From Stenogyne calaminthoides (Eukaryota; Streptophyta; Magnoliopsida; Lamiales; Lamiaceae): a stretch of 64,000 bases of DNA. Location: NCBI GenBank assembly GCA_037126765.1, contig JBBCBC010000030.1:7710786-7774785 (forward strand). The letters run 5' to 3'. Positions 35,769 through 46,330 of this stretch are shown here, piece by piece. The number at the start of each line of letters is the position of its first letter. Within the stretch, counting starts at the first letter, position 1. The translations under genes and the position numbers were made by a program. A model generated the notes under the pieces. That model was not told where the DNA came from. It saw nothing but the letters and a program-made list of their open reading frames with translations, and did no database searches.

Positions 35769-37370
35769 TGTTGGGATATTTTAGTTTTGATGAATTATGC
35801 TAAAAACATTATCAACTTGTGTTATTCAAGCTAATTTACTGTATAACAAGTTGAGGGGAACGAGAGAACAAGTTGAGGGAACTCTCAAAATCGTAAGTAG
35901 ATGATCGAGATCGAATAAGGTCATGATTTAGACCGATCGAGATCGATGAGTAAGATGAGTTTTGAGTTAACCGATGAGTCAGGCAAAATCGTAAGAGAAG
36001 AAAAGCTAAGCCGCCTATCGTAAGAATGCATTTGTTTATCCGGTGATCGGAAGAGCGATCAAGCCGATCGAAAAGAAACCGACCCAAGATCGTAAGAGAA
36101 GGTTGCGGATCGGAAGAGGAGCACCGAGACTAATCAAGATCGACGTGATCAAGATCGATATGATAACCTCGATATGCTAACCCGATGTCTTGACCGATCT
36201 ATCCTCGATATGTTGATTCGAGGATGTCTTTGATCCGATCGATCGTAAGAAGAAATCGATAGCTGAGTCAAGTGAGCCGAGGGTCGATTGAGTAAAAGTG
36301 ACCGAGGATCGATGTCCGAAGTCGAAGAATCAACTCGGTCGACTGAGTGTCGAGATGCTGATCGAATAAGGTCCGGCTGAAGAGAAGTCTGCTAAATCAA
36401 GAAACCTGAGACTCAGAGAAACCTGAAGACTCAGAGAACCACTATAAGACTCAGAAGATCCTGAAGAATATAGCCGTTAGATTCAGCTGACGTGGACCAA
36501 TGAGAGGAAGACAACCAGCCTGAAGAAGCTGCAGAACTTAAAGAATAGTACGGATTTGAATGTGATTCTCTCCAACGGTAACATTCAAATCCACACTATA
36601 AATACAAGGTCTTTCACCATTCTAAAGTGTGGAGAGTGTGGAGAGTTTGGAGAATGTGGCAAAAGATGCTACAGAGCCAAGAAGACACATACTCAAGTAT
36701 TCCCACCATAGAACACAAGTCTGTAGATATACAAATATATTCCAGAGTGTTCTTAAACCCAATCTAAGCAACCCACGATATATCCTAAGCTTAGAGAAAT
36801 TTTTCCAACCTTAGCATTGAGGCTAAACAAATGTAAGGGAAAATCTCAACCTAGTTGGAGACACCAACCCAAACTCAAACCCTATTGTTAGGTAGTTTGT
36901 GTGATTGTTGGAGTTGTAAATAGTGAGTAAGTTGCAGAGTAGTCAGCCAGAAAACTCTAGAGAAGAAGTGAGTAAAACTATCTTGGATAGTCAGAAAGCT
37001 TGTGTGTGTTTAAGTAAGTAAGCTGTAGAGTAGTCAGCCAGAAAACTCAAATGTAGAAGAAGTGAGTAAGCTACAGTGAGTTAGCCTAAAAGCTTGTAGG
37101 CGATCCCGTGAAGGGTGATAAGTCCCGATTGTAGGAATTTCTCTAGGAACAGGGAGAGTGGATGTAGGAGCTTCAGTCTCCGAACCACTATACTTTGTTG
37201 TGTTCTCTATTGCTTTATGTTCTTATCTTGTCATATGCATTTGATTATAAGCAAAACACAACACATGGACTTAAAAAACAAAAAATCTGGAATCACTCTG
37301 CCCTCACCCCTGTTTTATATGCATTTCATGATTTTTTCCGCATTTCATGGGTTTTTCACCGGGACAAACA
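35769..37370 (+). repeat. 3' LTR of reduced SIRE-like element
   Basis: Collinear with 33992-35634. It differs mostly in the GATC-rich part (35870-36370), while the 3' 900 bases are nearly identical by eye. Confidence 0.88.
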
Positions 37371-37679
37371 ATGTGTTTTTGTTTTTTCATCACAATTTTT
37401 AGGGGGTAATGTTTTTTTTTTATTATGGTGAATATATCGCGAGTTATCGCAAAATATCGATATCATTATCGGTTGAGTCATAGTCAGGGATGAAAATATC
37501 GCGAAATATCACGGATATATCGTGGATATATTGCATTTTTTAACTATGTGATATGGATTTCACATGTAAATTTTTTTTTACCGTTAATAGTGCAAATATC
37601 GCAAAATATTGCAAAAAATCGGGAAATATCGCGATATTATTATAGATTTCGATATATATTTTTTTAATTTAATTGCACC

Positions 37680-38024
37680 ATGGGTATGGATACTGATCAT
37701 AGTGATATGTCTCAAGATTCATATGCTTTTGACACATATGCGAGTTCACAGTTTGATTGGAATACTCAAAATGTTTTTCTTCGCTCAACTCCTCAAATAT
37801 CTTATGAAAGTCAAAATGTGTATCAACAAAATATTTGGGTCATGATACAATATCCAATTCATGGTGAAGCAGTTGGAAGAAATAGGAAAACTTATAAATT
37901 AATGACATGTGCATAATATATCCATGAGTACTTTAATGTGATGAGTTGGTACCAGTATTGTTTGGATAGAGATGTCATTACATCTTCTATTTTTGAACCT
38001 TATAGGTCATCATTTTGGTACTAA
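37680..38024 (+). pseudogene. probable hAT transposase C-terminal remnant
   Basis: A single frame with one TAA (37914-37916) reads a Tyr/Gln/Asp-rich tail (MGMDTDHSDMSQDSYAF...), then GRNRKTYKLMTCA and YIHEYFNVMSWYQYC, ending in SSFWY. Low-complexity Tyr/Gln tails of this type occur after the dimerisation domain of plant hAT transposases, and it lies inside an hAT element. No catalytic or dimerisation motif is left, so the assignment rests on context. Confidence 0.4.
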
Positions 38025-38540
38025 TTATATTTTATCATGGAATTTTAGTCATTTTGTATTGTATTATATATTGTATTGTCAGCTGTTTTTTATGGACAAT
38101 GTTTATATAGTTTATTACTAATATTTTTTATTTAAATATGTCATTTTATTGTGATTTTAAATGAAATGTATGCATAATTGTGTGTAATAATAACCTGTAA
38201 AATTTCATGTCAATTTTCCAATTTTTTAACATTATTTCAGTCATTTTTGTAATTTTTTTGCGATATTGATATATTCATCGACATACCCGTAAAATTAAGG
38301 TTGCGATATTACTTGCGATAGCGATATTTTCATCCTTGAATGTAGGACAATCGAGCCCAAACCTCACATGATATTTCAGCTGGATTTGGGCTTATTCGGG
38401 CTCAATTGTCCTACATTTACAAATTTTAAAACATATTGTCATATATTTACATATTTTAAAACATATTGTCCTACACTTCCAAGTTCATAGAATTATTTTC
38501 CTTAAAACACAACCCCTAAAATTATTGTCCTAGAAAAACA

Positions 38541-40311
38541 TTTTTCCTTGCTTTTATTTGAGTAATGGTGGTGAACTATTTCCTTTAGGAAACTGATACT
38601 CCTAAGGGAGTCTGGTTGTTATCCCAACAGCTAGTTTAGCTGAAGTTCTGTTTTTTCTCTTTTCTGTTGTACCTTCTCTTAGCCGACTTCTTCCTCTCTT
38701 CTTTTCTATATAGATAGTTGAGACTTGAGAATGATTGTATTGATTAATATTGTGTTCATAAGATGTTCTATTTTTAGTATAACTTTTTTTTTATCGGGCA
38801 AATAATGACTCGACAGCATAGGTAGTGATGTTTTAACCACTTGAGCTATTCCACTTCGTCTATTTTTTAGTATAATTTAATTACAACAAGTTTTATTGAA
38901 AAATTAACAAGGAATAATGTGCAACAATGTTTATTGCAGTTAAAATGATACGACAATTATGTTCCAACTAGTTATATATATATAACTCTTATAATAGTTT
39001 TAGTAGAAAAATATTAATTGAGCAAAAGTATAATCAAGTTGCTCAATAACTCATTTTCAATTGATAACGTAGCTAATCCGGTTCTGAGTTTTGTAAGTAA
39101 TAGAGATCAAACTTGAAAGAACATGGACCCCTAGAATATTGAAAAATAGGGAGTAATTCTGAATCTAAGGATTCGTTGATTTTTTAAGGAAGGGCCGACC
39201 TTCTGCATACCTTTGTTATGGGCCGTGTAGTTCGGACTCCTCACACTAAATGCTGGTTCCACCCCGAGAAAGGGATCAAGAACAAGAATGAAATTAACAA
39301 AATACGGAAAAAAAATGAAAATGGGCTTAGCAATTTTCCCACCTATTTGCTGCGTCAAGTAAAGCCCAGAAGACGGTCCGTCAGAACCCATTCATTTCGG
39401 GCTCATTTGCAAATCATATCAGCCCAACTTTTGTAGCCAATGGGTGATGGCCGTGACCGCATGAGCAATCAGCAAGGAGAAAGAAGAAATTAAGTCAAAG
39501 CAGCAATTGTTGACTGAAAACAGCATCGTCATTTATGATTTACCATTTTGTGGGCCCTACAGCATCAGAAGTTGCTATTATTGCGTTTATTCACAATTTC
39601 GGCGCCGAGTAAGCGATTAGGGGAAACGTGTTTCACTCACAATTCGACTCTCTCACATCAAAAGCTCCAACTTAATAGGCCAAGCTCTGGCCCCTTAAAA
39701 ATGGATTTAAAATAAAGTAAATTATGTATTTATAGGTTTTATAAAATTTAATTAGGCTTGAATTTAACAGGCCATGTAATATATGATGATAAAAACTTGT
39801 ATGAATTGGTTCACGGTTTAAAGATAAAAACTTGTATGAATTTGATTCACGGTTTAAAGATTTGAAGATTTGAGATCCGTGCACTCCATTCATTCTACCC
39901 AATAAATTCTAATTGGATATTATGTGAAAGTTTATATTTGATCCCCTTTGTAAATGGGTAAAAAAAATAGAAAGGAATTCCCATGAATAAAGTTCAACAC
40001 AAAGGGTTGGTCATAGATGGTTAACTGTATATTAAAAATTGTGAATACATAAAATCTCATGTGCTCATTTTTATTGTCTTTTCTTATTTGCTTTAATTTA
40101 GGTCTTCACAATCCTCGTTTTGATTTGTCCAAATAAAATCGAACCATTCGATTTGAACAATAATCTCGTGGAATGATAATTGTGATTCATTGATTGGTCA
40201 CACTTACTCTTCTACTACTATGATCCCGTATATTTATGGACGAGTAAACAAAAAGTTAATTTATTTTGTCAAGAGAATTTCCTGATCAATATATACAACC
40301 AAGAAAATTTA
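38541..40311. other. intergenic, no gene seen
   Basis: AT-rich with some short open frames that lack family features. The part 39180-39660 is less AT-rich and has no recognisable protein on either strand. Confidence 0.5.
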
Positions 40312-40313
40312 TA

Positions 40314-40790
40314 CTCTTTCCGTCCCGGTAATTGTCTTGTTTCCTTTTGTTATTTTATTTAAAAAATAATAATAAAAATGAAGGGTAGTTTTGAGTATTG
40401 GAAGAGAGGAAAAGGTATGTGGAGTAATGAGTGGAGTAGTGAGTAACCAGGTGGCTTAGTCCACCTGGCCACTGGGCTCCTCATTTGAGTGTGAGACCCA
40501 GGTTCGATTTCCTCTGTGAATGAATTTGGAGTTATTAGAGTTTTAAGGTGGATCGACGATTTCGTTGAGTATGTATTGGTGTACTAACTACTAACACTAA
40601 CAACTAACTTTGCTCGAACAAAAAAAAATAAAAATGAGTGGAGTAGTGAGTGTCATTTTTTGTAATATTGTGTAAAAAATGAGAATAAAAATTATGGATA
40701 GTTGAGTTACTTTTTCCTTTTATGGAATGAAAAAATTATAATGGTACGTCCATAAAAGGAAAGTGAGACAATTATAGTGGAACGGAGGAG
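40314..40790. mobile_element. Stowaway MITE interrupted by a SINE
   Basis: TA on both sides. Starts CTCTTTCCGTCCCGGTAATT and ends with the counterpart of CTCCTCCGTTCCACTATAAT. The inverted termini share AATTGTCTtgtTTTCC-type sequence over about 32 bases. Without the SINE and its duplicated target it is about 270 bp, a normal Stowaway size. Confidence 0.8.
40445..40632 (+). mobile_element. tRNA-derived SINE, copy 2, with 19-bp target duplication
   Basis: Exact target duplication AATGAGTGGAGTAGTGAGT at 40426-40444 and 40633-40651. The head has an A box (TAGTCCACCTGG) and a B box (GGTTCGATTTC at 40501-40511), the body matches copy 1 (TGAATTTGGAGTTAT, GATTTCGT, TACTAACTACTAAC), and it ends in an A-rich tail. 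A clean duplication and tail fit fairly recent reverse-transcription-based insertion by LINE machinery. Confidence 0.9.
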
Positions 40791-40792
40791 TA

Positions 40793-42058
40793 TTATATGT
40801 CCACAGGTACAATTATTCATCGAAAGTTAATCCACAAAGACATGAAGATCATCCTAAACAAACGGGCTTTCACGTAATCGAGAAGCCCTAGCAAACTCGT
40901 GAGTCATTGCATTTGCATCACGTCTAACAAAAATCACTTATATAATACTCTTTTCTAAGCTTTCAATTTAAATTTTTACACACAAATTAAAGAATATTAT
41001 ATAAATGTGTAGTGGGTACTTGAAATGTGAGAGTAGAAATAAAATTTGCAAGTATGTAATCTATAAATATATTAAAATAGAAGTAAGGAGAGAGAAAATG
41101 AAAGTGAACAATCATTATTATAGCAAATGGAACTACACTTATTTTGTGGTGAGTCCCGGACAGAGATCCTTAATTTGTAGTAACTGCACCATGCAGTTCA
41201 CTACAGAGCCTTTGATGTGTGTTGATCCAAGAGCTCTGCACTGAATTGCATGGTCAGTTACTACAGATGATCAAAACTCGGAGAGTCTCACTCTCCACTA
41301 AAAATAGTGAATTGGTTATAATAAAAGTAAATTATATCATCTTTTCTTTTTAATTTTAACCAACAATTTCTAATGTTAATAAAAAAAATTATTTTTTTAT
41401 TTTTAAAACACTACATTTTATGTTATTTATTTTTAAAGATCCTTAACTTGCCATCTACATTTCACTTATAAAATTAAAATCTATATCTAATATTATTTTA
41501 AAAGTTTCAATTTTTTTTAACTGATTTAATTATATGAGTTAAAAATTATATTTTTTATTATAGAATATGTAATTTTTTTAATAATATTATTATATTATTT
41601 TAGTATTAATGGTGAATTTAATATATAATTAATTAAGTATTTATAAATATTTATATATCTATAATATAATTTTCAGATATTAAAGAAAAAGAATAAAATA
41701 AAATTAATCTGTAGATAAATAAAATAGATATAATTTAAATTTCTATCAGCAAACCTTACAGAACACAATTTCCCTTTAAAATTTAAAATATTTAATCCGT
41801 CAACGCCTGAGGAGAAATAATGGTTATGGTAGAGTGGTGGGTTAGAAGGTCAAATGTGGTGGCAAAACTAACATTTATGAATAGTTTCAGGTCAACCATA
41901 ACAAGTGTAAAGATATTTGTGGCTAACATTTCACATAGATAGAATTACACATCATTGCTAGTTCACCATAAGAAACTTCACAATAGATCTAACACTGAGT
42001 TGATTCCTAACATTATTAAGCCTCCGCTTTTGCTCTAAGCATTGATTATACTAGAATC
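40793..42058 (+). other. upstream region of receptor kinase gene 2
   Basis: Very AT-rich (especially 41330-41750) and non-coding. It contains the hairpin at 41177-41264. The last 60 bases (AACATTATTAAGCCTCCGCT onward) match the 5' flank of genes 3 and 4, showing that the promoter-proximal part was duplicated with the genes. Confidence 0.5.
41177..41264. repeat. near-perfect hairpin, 32-bp arms and 23-base loop
   Basis: Arm 41177-41209 (GTAGTAACTGcACCATGCAg...) pairs with 41233-41264, with one bulge and about four mismatches. Weaker pairing continues outside (CAGAGATCC against GATCATC). It could be a small foldback MITE or a microRNA-like precursor; sequence alone cannot tell. Confidence 0.7.
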
Positions 42059-45000
42059 ATGATTACAATAACCTGTAAATATTGTATCTCTGTATATCTT
42101 GTAATAAGCTCCTTCTTGTTCATATCTCATGCAGCAGACACCCTGAATAATTATTCAGAGATAATGGTAATAGTACGTTGATTTCATCTGGTGGAACCTT
42201 CGAATTGGGCTTTTTCAGCCCCGATAATTCCAACAACCGTTATGTCGGCATGTGGTACAAGAAAACAACAGGAAGAACTGTGGCTTGGATTGCCAACAGG
42301 GATAATCCACTCACAGATAGATCAGGTGTGCTCAAAGTCGTAGAGCCGGGACTTCTAGTTCTTGTAAATGGTACTAATACTATTATCTGCTCTACTAATA
42401 CATCAATAAATGTGCGGACTCCAGTTGCACAGTTGCTGGACTCGGGGAATCTTGTTGTGAGAGATGCAGGGGATAATAACCCGGAGAATTTCGTGTGGCA
42501 GAGTTTCAACCATCCAACTGATACTACTTTGCCAGGGATGAAGCTGGGCGTGAACTTTCAGACGGGCGAAGAAGTCTATATCACGTCAGCGAAGAACAGC
42601 GGTAATCCAGCATCAGGGGATTACTCCTTTCATTGTAATCCTACTGGTTATCCACAGTATGTCATAGAGAAAGGTGAAGTTTTGCTGTCTAGCTCAGGGC
42701 CCTGGAATGGACAAAGCTTTAGTGGGAACCAAAACTTGAGGAAGAATCCGATTTTCACGTTTGGAGTGGAGATAAACAAGAAGGAGGTGTACTATCACTA
42801 CGATCTCATCAACAACTCAGTATACACGAGGTTTACACTAAGTGATACTGGTGTTGGACAGAGGTGGATTTGGGAGAATCCGAACCAAGGTTGGATTTTG
42901 TATCTCACATTGCCATCAGATAATTGTGATATCTATAATGTTTGCGGTGCGTATGGTATTTGTAATATTGAAAATACTCCTAATTGTGGATGCTTGAATA
43001 AGTTCGAACCAAATGACTCTGGAGGTGGGTGCATAAGAAGCACACCCTTGAATTGTGAAAAGGGAGATGGATTTTTGATGTATTCTGGGATTAAATTGCC
43101 AAGCACTCGGAATTCTTGGTACAACACGACTATGACTCTTGATGAATGCAAGGTACAATGCTTGAAAAACTGCTCCTGTACGGCCTATACAAGTCTGAAT
43201 ATAAGCATAGGCAAAACTGGATGTCTACTTTGGTTCGGTGAGCTTGTTGACATCAGAAATATGGATCGAGGACAAGATATCTACATAAGGATGGCGTCTT
43301 CTGAGTTAGGTAAGAATTCATTAAAAAAAAAGGAACAATTTTTTTTTGATGTATAAGTTTTAACTGTGATTTATGACATAACACTGCTGTATAATTTTTC
43401 ACAGAATTCATGGAATTGGGGTTTTTACCATCTATGTATTAGATTAGACAGATATTTTGCTTCTTATATAGATATCATCTTCCTTATATAGAGTTTTGAA
43501 ACGTTAGGCTTTAGCTATTATATAAGTTTGTTATTCTATTTTGATTTTCTATTTCTATTTCTATACAATATTATGACTGGTATGGTGTTCTGAATTATGC
43601 ATTCAGTTTTCTGTCGACATGTAAAAATAATGTTTTATTTCAATATATAATTCTGCAGGTTCAGGAGGAAGGAAACGGAAAATACTTATAGTAGTATTTT
43701 CCCTGGTAAGCGGAATATTGCTTCTAAGCCTGAGCCTGATGTTATATTCGCAGAAAAGAAGGAAGTTGAATCATCAGCTTCTGGAAAAAGGTATGAGACA
43801 TGAGTTATTTTGTTTTGTTGAACTAAGCCATGTAGAAATACATTGCTTATTTCATACTAGGTAAATTTCTACCATATCTTCGTTTTATCACTTATAACTT
43901 AATGCTCATGTTGCAGGCAGGACGAGACTGAATGTAGATAATCATCGTGGTCTAAGTCATAACGAGGAACTTGAGCTACCACTTTGAACTTATCCACAAT
44001 AAGTAAAGCTACTGGCAATTTCTCAATCAACAATAAGCTTGGAGAGGGTGGATTTGGACCCGTTTACAAGGTATATTTATTGCTTCAAGTGTTCAAGTTA
44101 TGCAATTGAGACTTGAGTAAGGCATTTTGTATAATTACTGAATGTACATTGGGAGCTATGTAAGTCTAAAAAGTTGTATTAGAAAAATAAAGTTAAAATT
44201 GAGTCTATATCGTATTAAGGTCAGTGAAATAGTGCTTACCTTGATATTATGTTTTGATACTAGGGCGTGCTAGAAGGCGGAAAGGAAATTGCTGTCAAAC
44301 GTCTGTCGAGAACATCCAATCAAGGAATAGATGAGTTCAAGAATGAAATAGTATGTATTGCAAAACTTCAGCACCGAAATCTAGTGAAGCTTCTAGGATG
44401 GTGCTTTCAAGGAGATGAAATGATGCTCATTTATGAATATATGACCAACAAAAGTTTGGACGTAATACTCTTTGGTAAGGATACCCTGTTCAATTACTGT
44501 TAGATGCCTAGATTATGTTTTATAGATTATATTTCAATGACATTTACAAAACCAATATTACAGAACATTAATATTATGGTATATTTACATTATCAGTAGC
44601 TAATGAACATGCATTTTCTGAATATTGTCCAACATAACAACGTTGATTATCATTTTTATGAAATAAAGTATCAAATATCTTATATATGTCCTCCCTTTTG
44701 ATAGATCCTACAAAAAACACGTTACTTGATTGGCCTAGGCGCCTCAACATTATCAATGGTATTGCTCGGGGCCTTATGTATCTTCATCAAGATTCCCGTC
44801 TCCGAGTTATCCACAGAGACCTCAAAGCCAGCAATATATTACTAGATTCTGATATGAACCCAAAGATATCAGATTTTGGTCTAGCTAGAACTTTTGGAGG
44901 GAATGAAACTGGAGCCAACACAAACCGAGTAGTAGGAACATTGTATGTATAATTCTTCGTGTCTTGATACATTACATTAACTTCCTTTTCTTGAAATTTA

Positions 45001-45572
45001 ATACTATAGCAGTCATTTTTATGTAGTGGCTACATGTCCCTAGAATATGCTGTAGAGGGTCTCTTTTCAGTGAAATCAGATGTCTTTAGCTTCGGAGTTC
45101 TAGTCCTTGAGATTGTGAGCGGTAAGAAAAACAGGGGATTTATGAATAATGATCACCGGCTCAACCTTCTTGGACATGTAAGTATTACATTATTTACATC
45201 CAGTAGAAACTTGAATCTTTATTTGATATGAAAACAATCCTTAAAATTATATGTGCAAATATAACAGGCCTGGATACTTTACAAAGAAGAAAGGTCAGAA
45301 GAAGCAGTTGATTCATGTTTCAGAAATTCAAGCTATTTACCAGAAATACAGAGATCAATCCACATCGGTCTTTTATGTTTCAAGAACACGCAGAAGTTAG
45401 GCCAGGCATGGGTTCAGTGGTACAGATGCTGAGCAATGATGGTCCCCTGCCTGAACCTAAACGTCCTGGTTTTTTCACTGCAAGAGATGCATTTACAGCT
45501 GAAACTTCAGTTAGCGCAAGTACAACAAGTTCAAAAAATACAATGAGCATTTCGTTGTTTGAGGCTCGATAA
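42059..45572 (+). pseudogene. S-domain receptor-like kinase gene 2 (three frameshifts)
   Basis: Exons inferred by homology: 42059-43309, 43659-43790, 43917-44070, 44264-44474, 44705-44942, 45027-45177, 45268-45572. The ectodomain (B-lectin, S-locus, EGF-like CDIYNVCGAYGIC, PAN), membrane helix and kinase (EIAVKRL, HRDLKASN, DFGLA) are recognisable. Breaks: a one-base shift between the signal peptide (MITITCKYC..., ending SHAADTLN) and the lectin domain, leading to TGA at 42179-42181; loss of one base in exon 3 giving TGA at 43985-43987; loss of one base in exon 7 near 45381. The APE-region SPE of its sisters is SLE. The signal peptide is unlike that of genes 3 and 4, so the 5' end may come from another paralogue. 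Confidence 0.88.
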
Positions 45573-46124
45573 AAATGGTAATTAGCTTATACTTCATGTG
45601 TGTTTTACATCTATCGACACTTCCATTGTCCTTATGTCCTAGGTTTCTTGTAGTTGTATTTGTGAACATTCTGTTAATACAACGTTCATGTTTGCAGGAA
45701 AAAATTGTTGATCCACAGTAGGCAGACAACTATAATAGTGTTGAATATTGTTTCTAGAGAAGTGCACCAAGATTAGGAAGATAGAGTTCTGGAATTTATG
45801 AGAGAGACTCTCAAATTTTGACTTGCTATGAACTCGGAGCATTCTTTTTTATTTGAATTTTATCGTGATTCACGAACACGAATAAAATTTTTCATTGATG
45901 TAAACTGGATAGTGTGATTTTTCCAAATAGACAACTAGCGTTTCATTTTCGCCTCTGTTTATATCTAGAAGAAGCCATCCTTGCATAGATATGTCAGAAA
46001 GATAACTTGTCCGAATTTTATCTGATTCAGACAAACTGACTATCTAGAAGAAGCCAAACTGAATTTTATCTGTTTAATGAATTCTACCTATCTCAGAAAA
46101 AGCCATCCTTGTATATATATTTTT
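45573..46124. other. 3' flank of gene 2
   Basis: No gene. Near 45965-46115 a short word (TATCTAGAAGAAGCCA...) recurs three times, the last copy leading into the inverted S-domain fragment. Confidence 0.4.
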
Positions 46125-46330
46125 GGACCAATCTCCACTACCCAACTGTCAGGGCCTTTCAGGTTTGAACTCATTAATGCATCCACAATTAACAGGTGCA
46201 TTTTCAATATTACAATTACCATGTGGACCGCAAAGATTATAAATATCACAAGTATCTGATGGTACATAAATAATCCAGTACTTACTTTGTTTCCTAAATT
46301 CCCTAATCCACCCCTGTCCAGCACTTGAAC
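46125..46330 (-). pseudogene. S-domain (EGF-like region) gene fragment
   Basis: Minus strand reads AGQGWIREFRKQSKYWIIYV, then CDIYNLCGPHGNCNIENAP, CGCINEFKPERP and, after a frameshift near 46149, PDSWVVEIGP. These align with the end of the S-locus glycoprotein domain and the EGF-like region of genes 2-4. No flanking exons are present. It is a relic of a further paralogue in opposite orientation. Confidence 0.8.

Larger units (their letters stand above)
33992..37370 (+). mobile_element. SIRE-like element reduced to two LTRs, primer site and polypurine tract
   Basis: Two LTRs (33992-35634 and 35769-37370) enclose only 134 bases: a tRNA-Met primer site, a short spacer and a polypurine tract. 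Flanking ATGTA and ATGTG fit a 5-bp target duplication with one change. The LTRs share internal repeats and terminal sequence with the SIRE-like element at 9327-23532 but lie on the opposite strand. All coding sequence is gone, so any movement needed proteins from a relative. Confidence 0.88.
33849..38338 (+). mobile_element. hAT element with perfect 8-bp target duplication
   Basis: Flanked by AATGTAGG at 33841-33848 and 38339-38346. Ends CAAGGATAAAAATATC and GATATTTTCATCCTTG are inverted repeats with one mismatch over 16 bases. Subterminal sequence on both sides is full of CGATAT/GATATATCG words. Without the LTR element nested in it, it is only about 1.1 kb, holding a fragment of transposase C-terminus. 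Confidence 0.85.
33690..38540. mobile_element. outer foldback element carrying nested insertions
   Basis: Left arm 33690-33848 and right arm 38339-38540 are imperfect inverted copies: TGTTTTT..., TTAGGGG(GG)TTGTGTTTTA, CTTGGAAaTGTAGGACAATAT and TATATGACAATATG occur in both, in reverse order and strand. Without the inserted hAT element it would be a palindromic element of about 350 bp. The target site was not resolved. It lies about 200 bases past the stop codon of the receptor kinase gene. Confidence 0.65.

Noticed and set aside
37115..37431. Open frames spanning the end of the plus-strand LTR
   Set aside because: They cross the LTR boundary and have no similarity to known proteins.
39131..39436. 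Opposed open frames near 39131-39436
   Set aside because: Short, overlapping on both strands, no start context or family feature.
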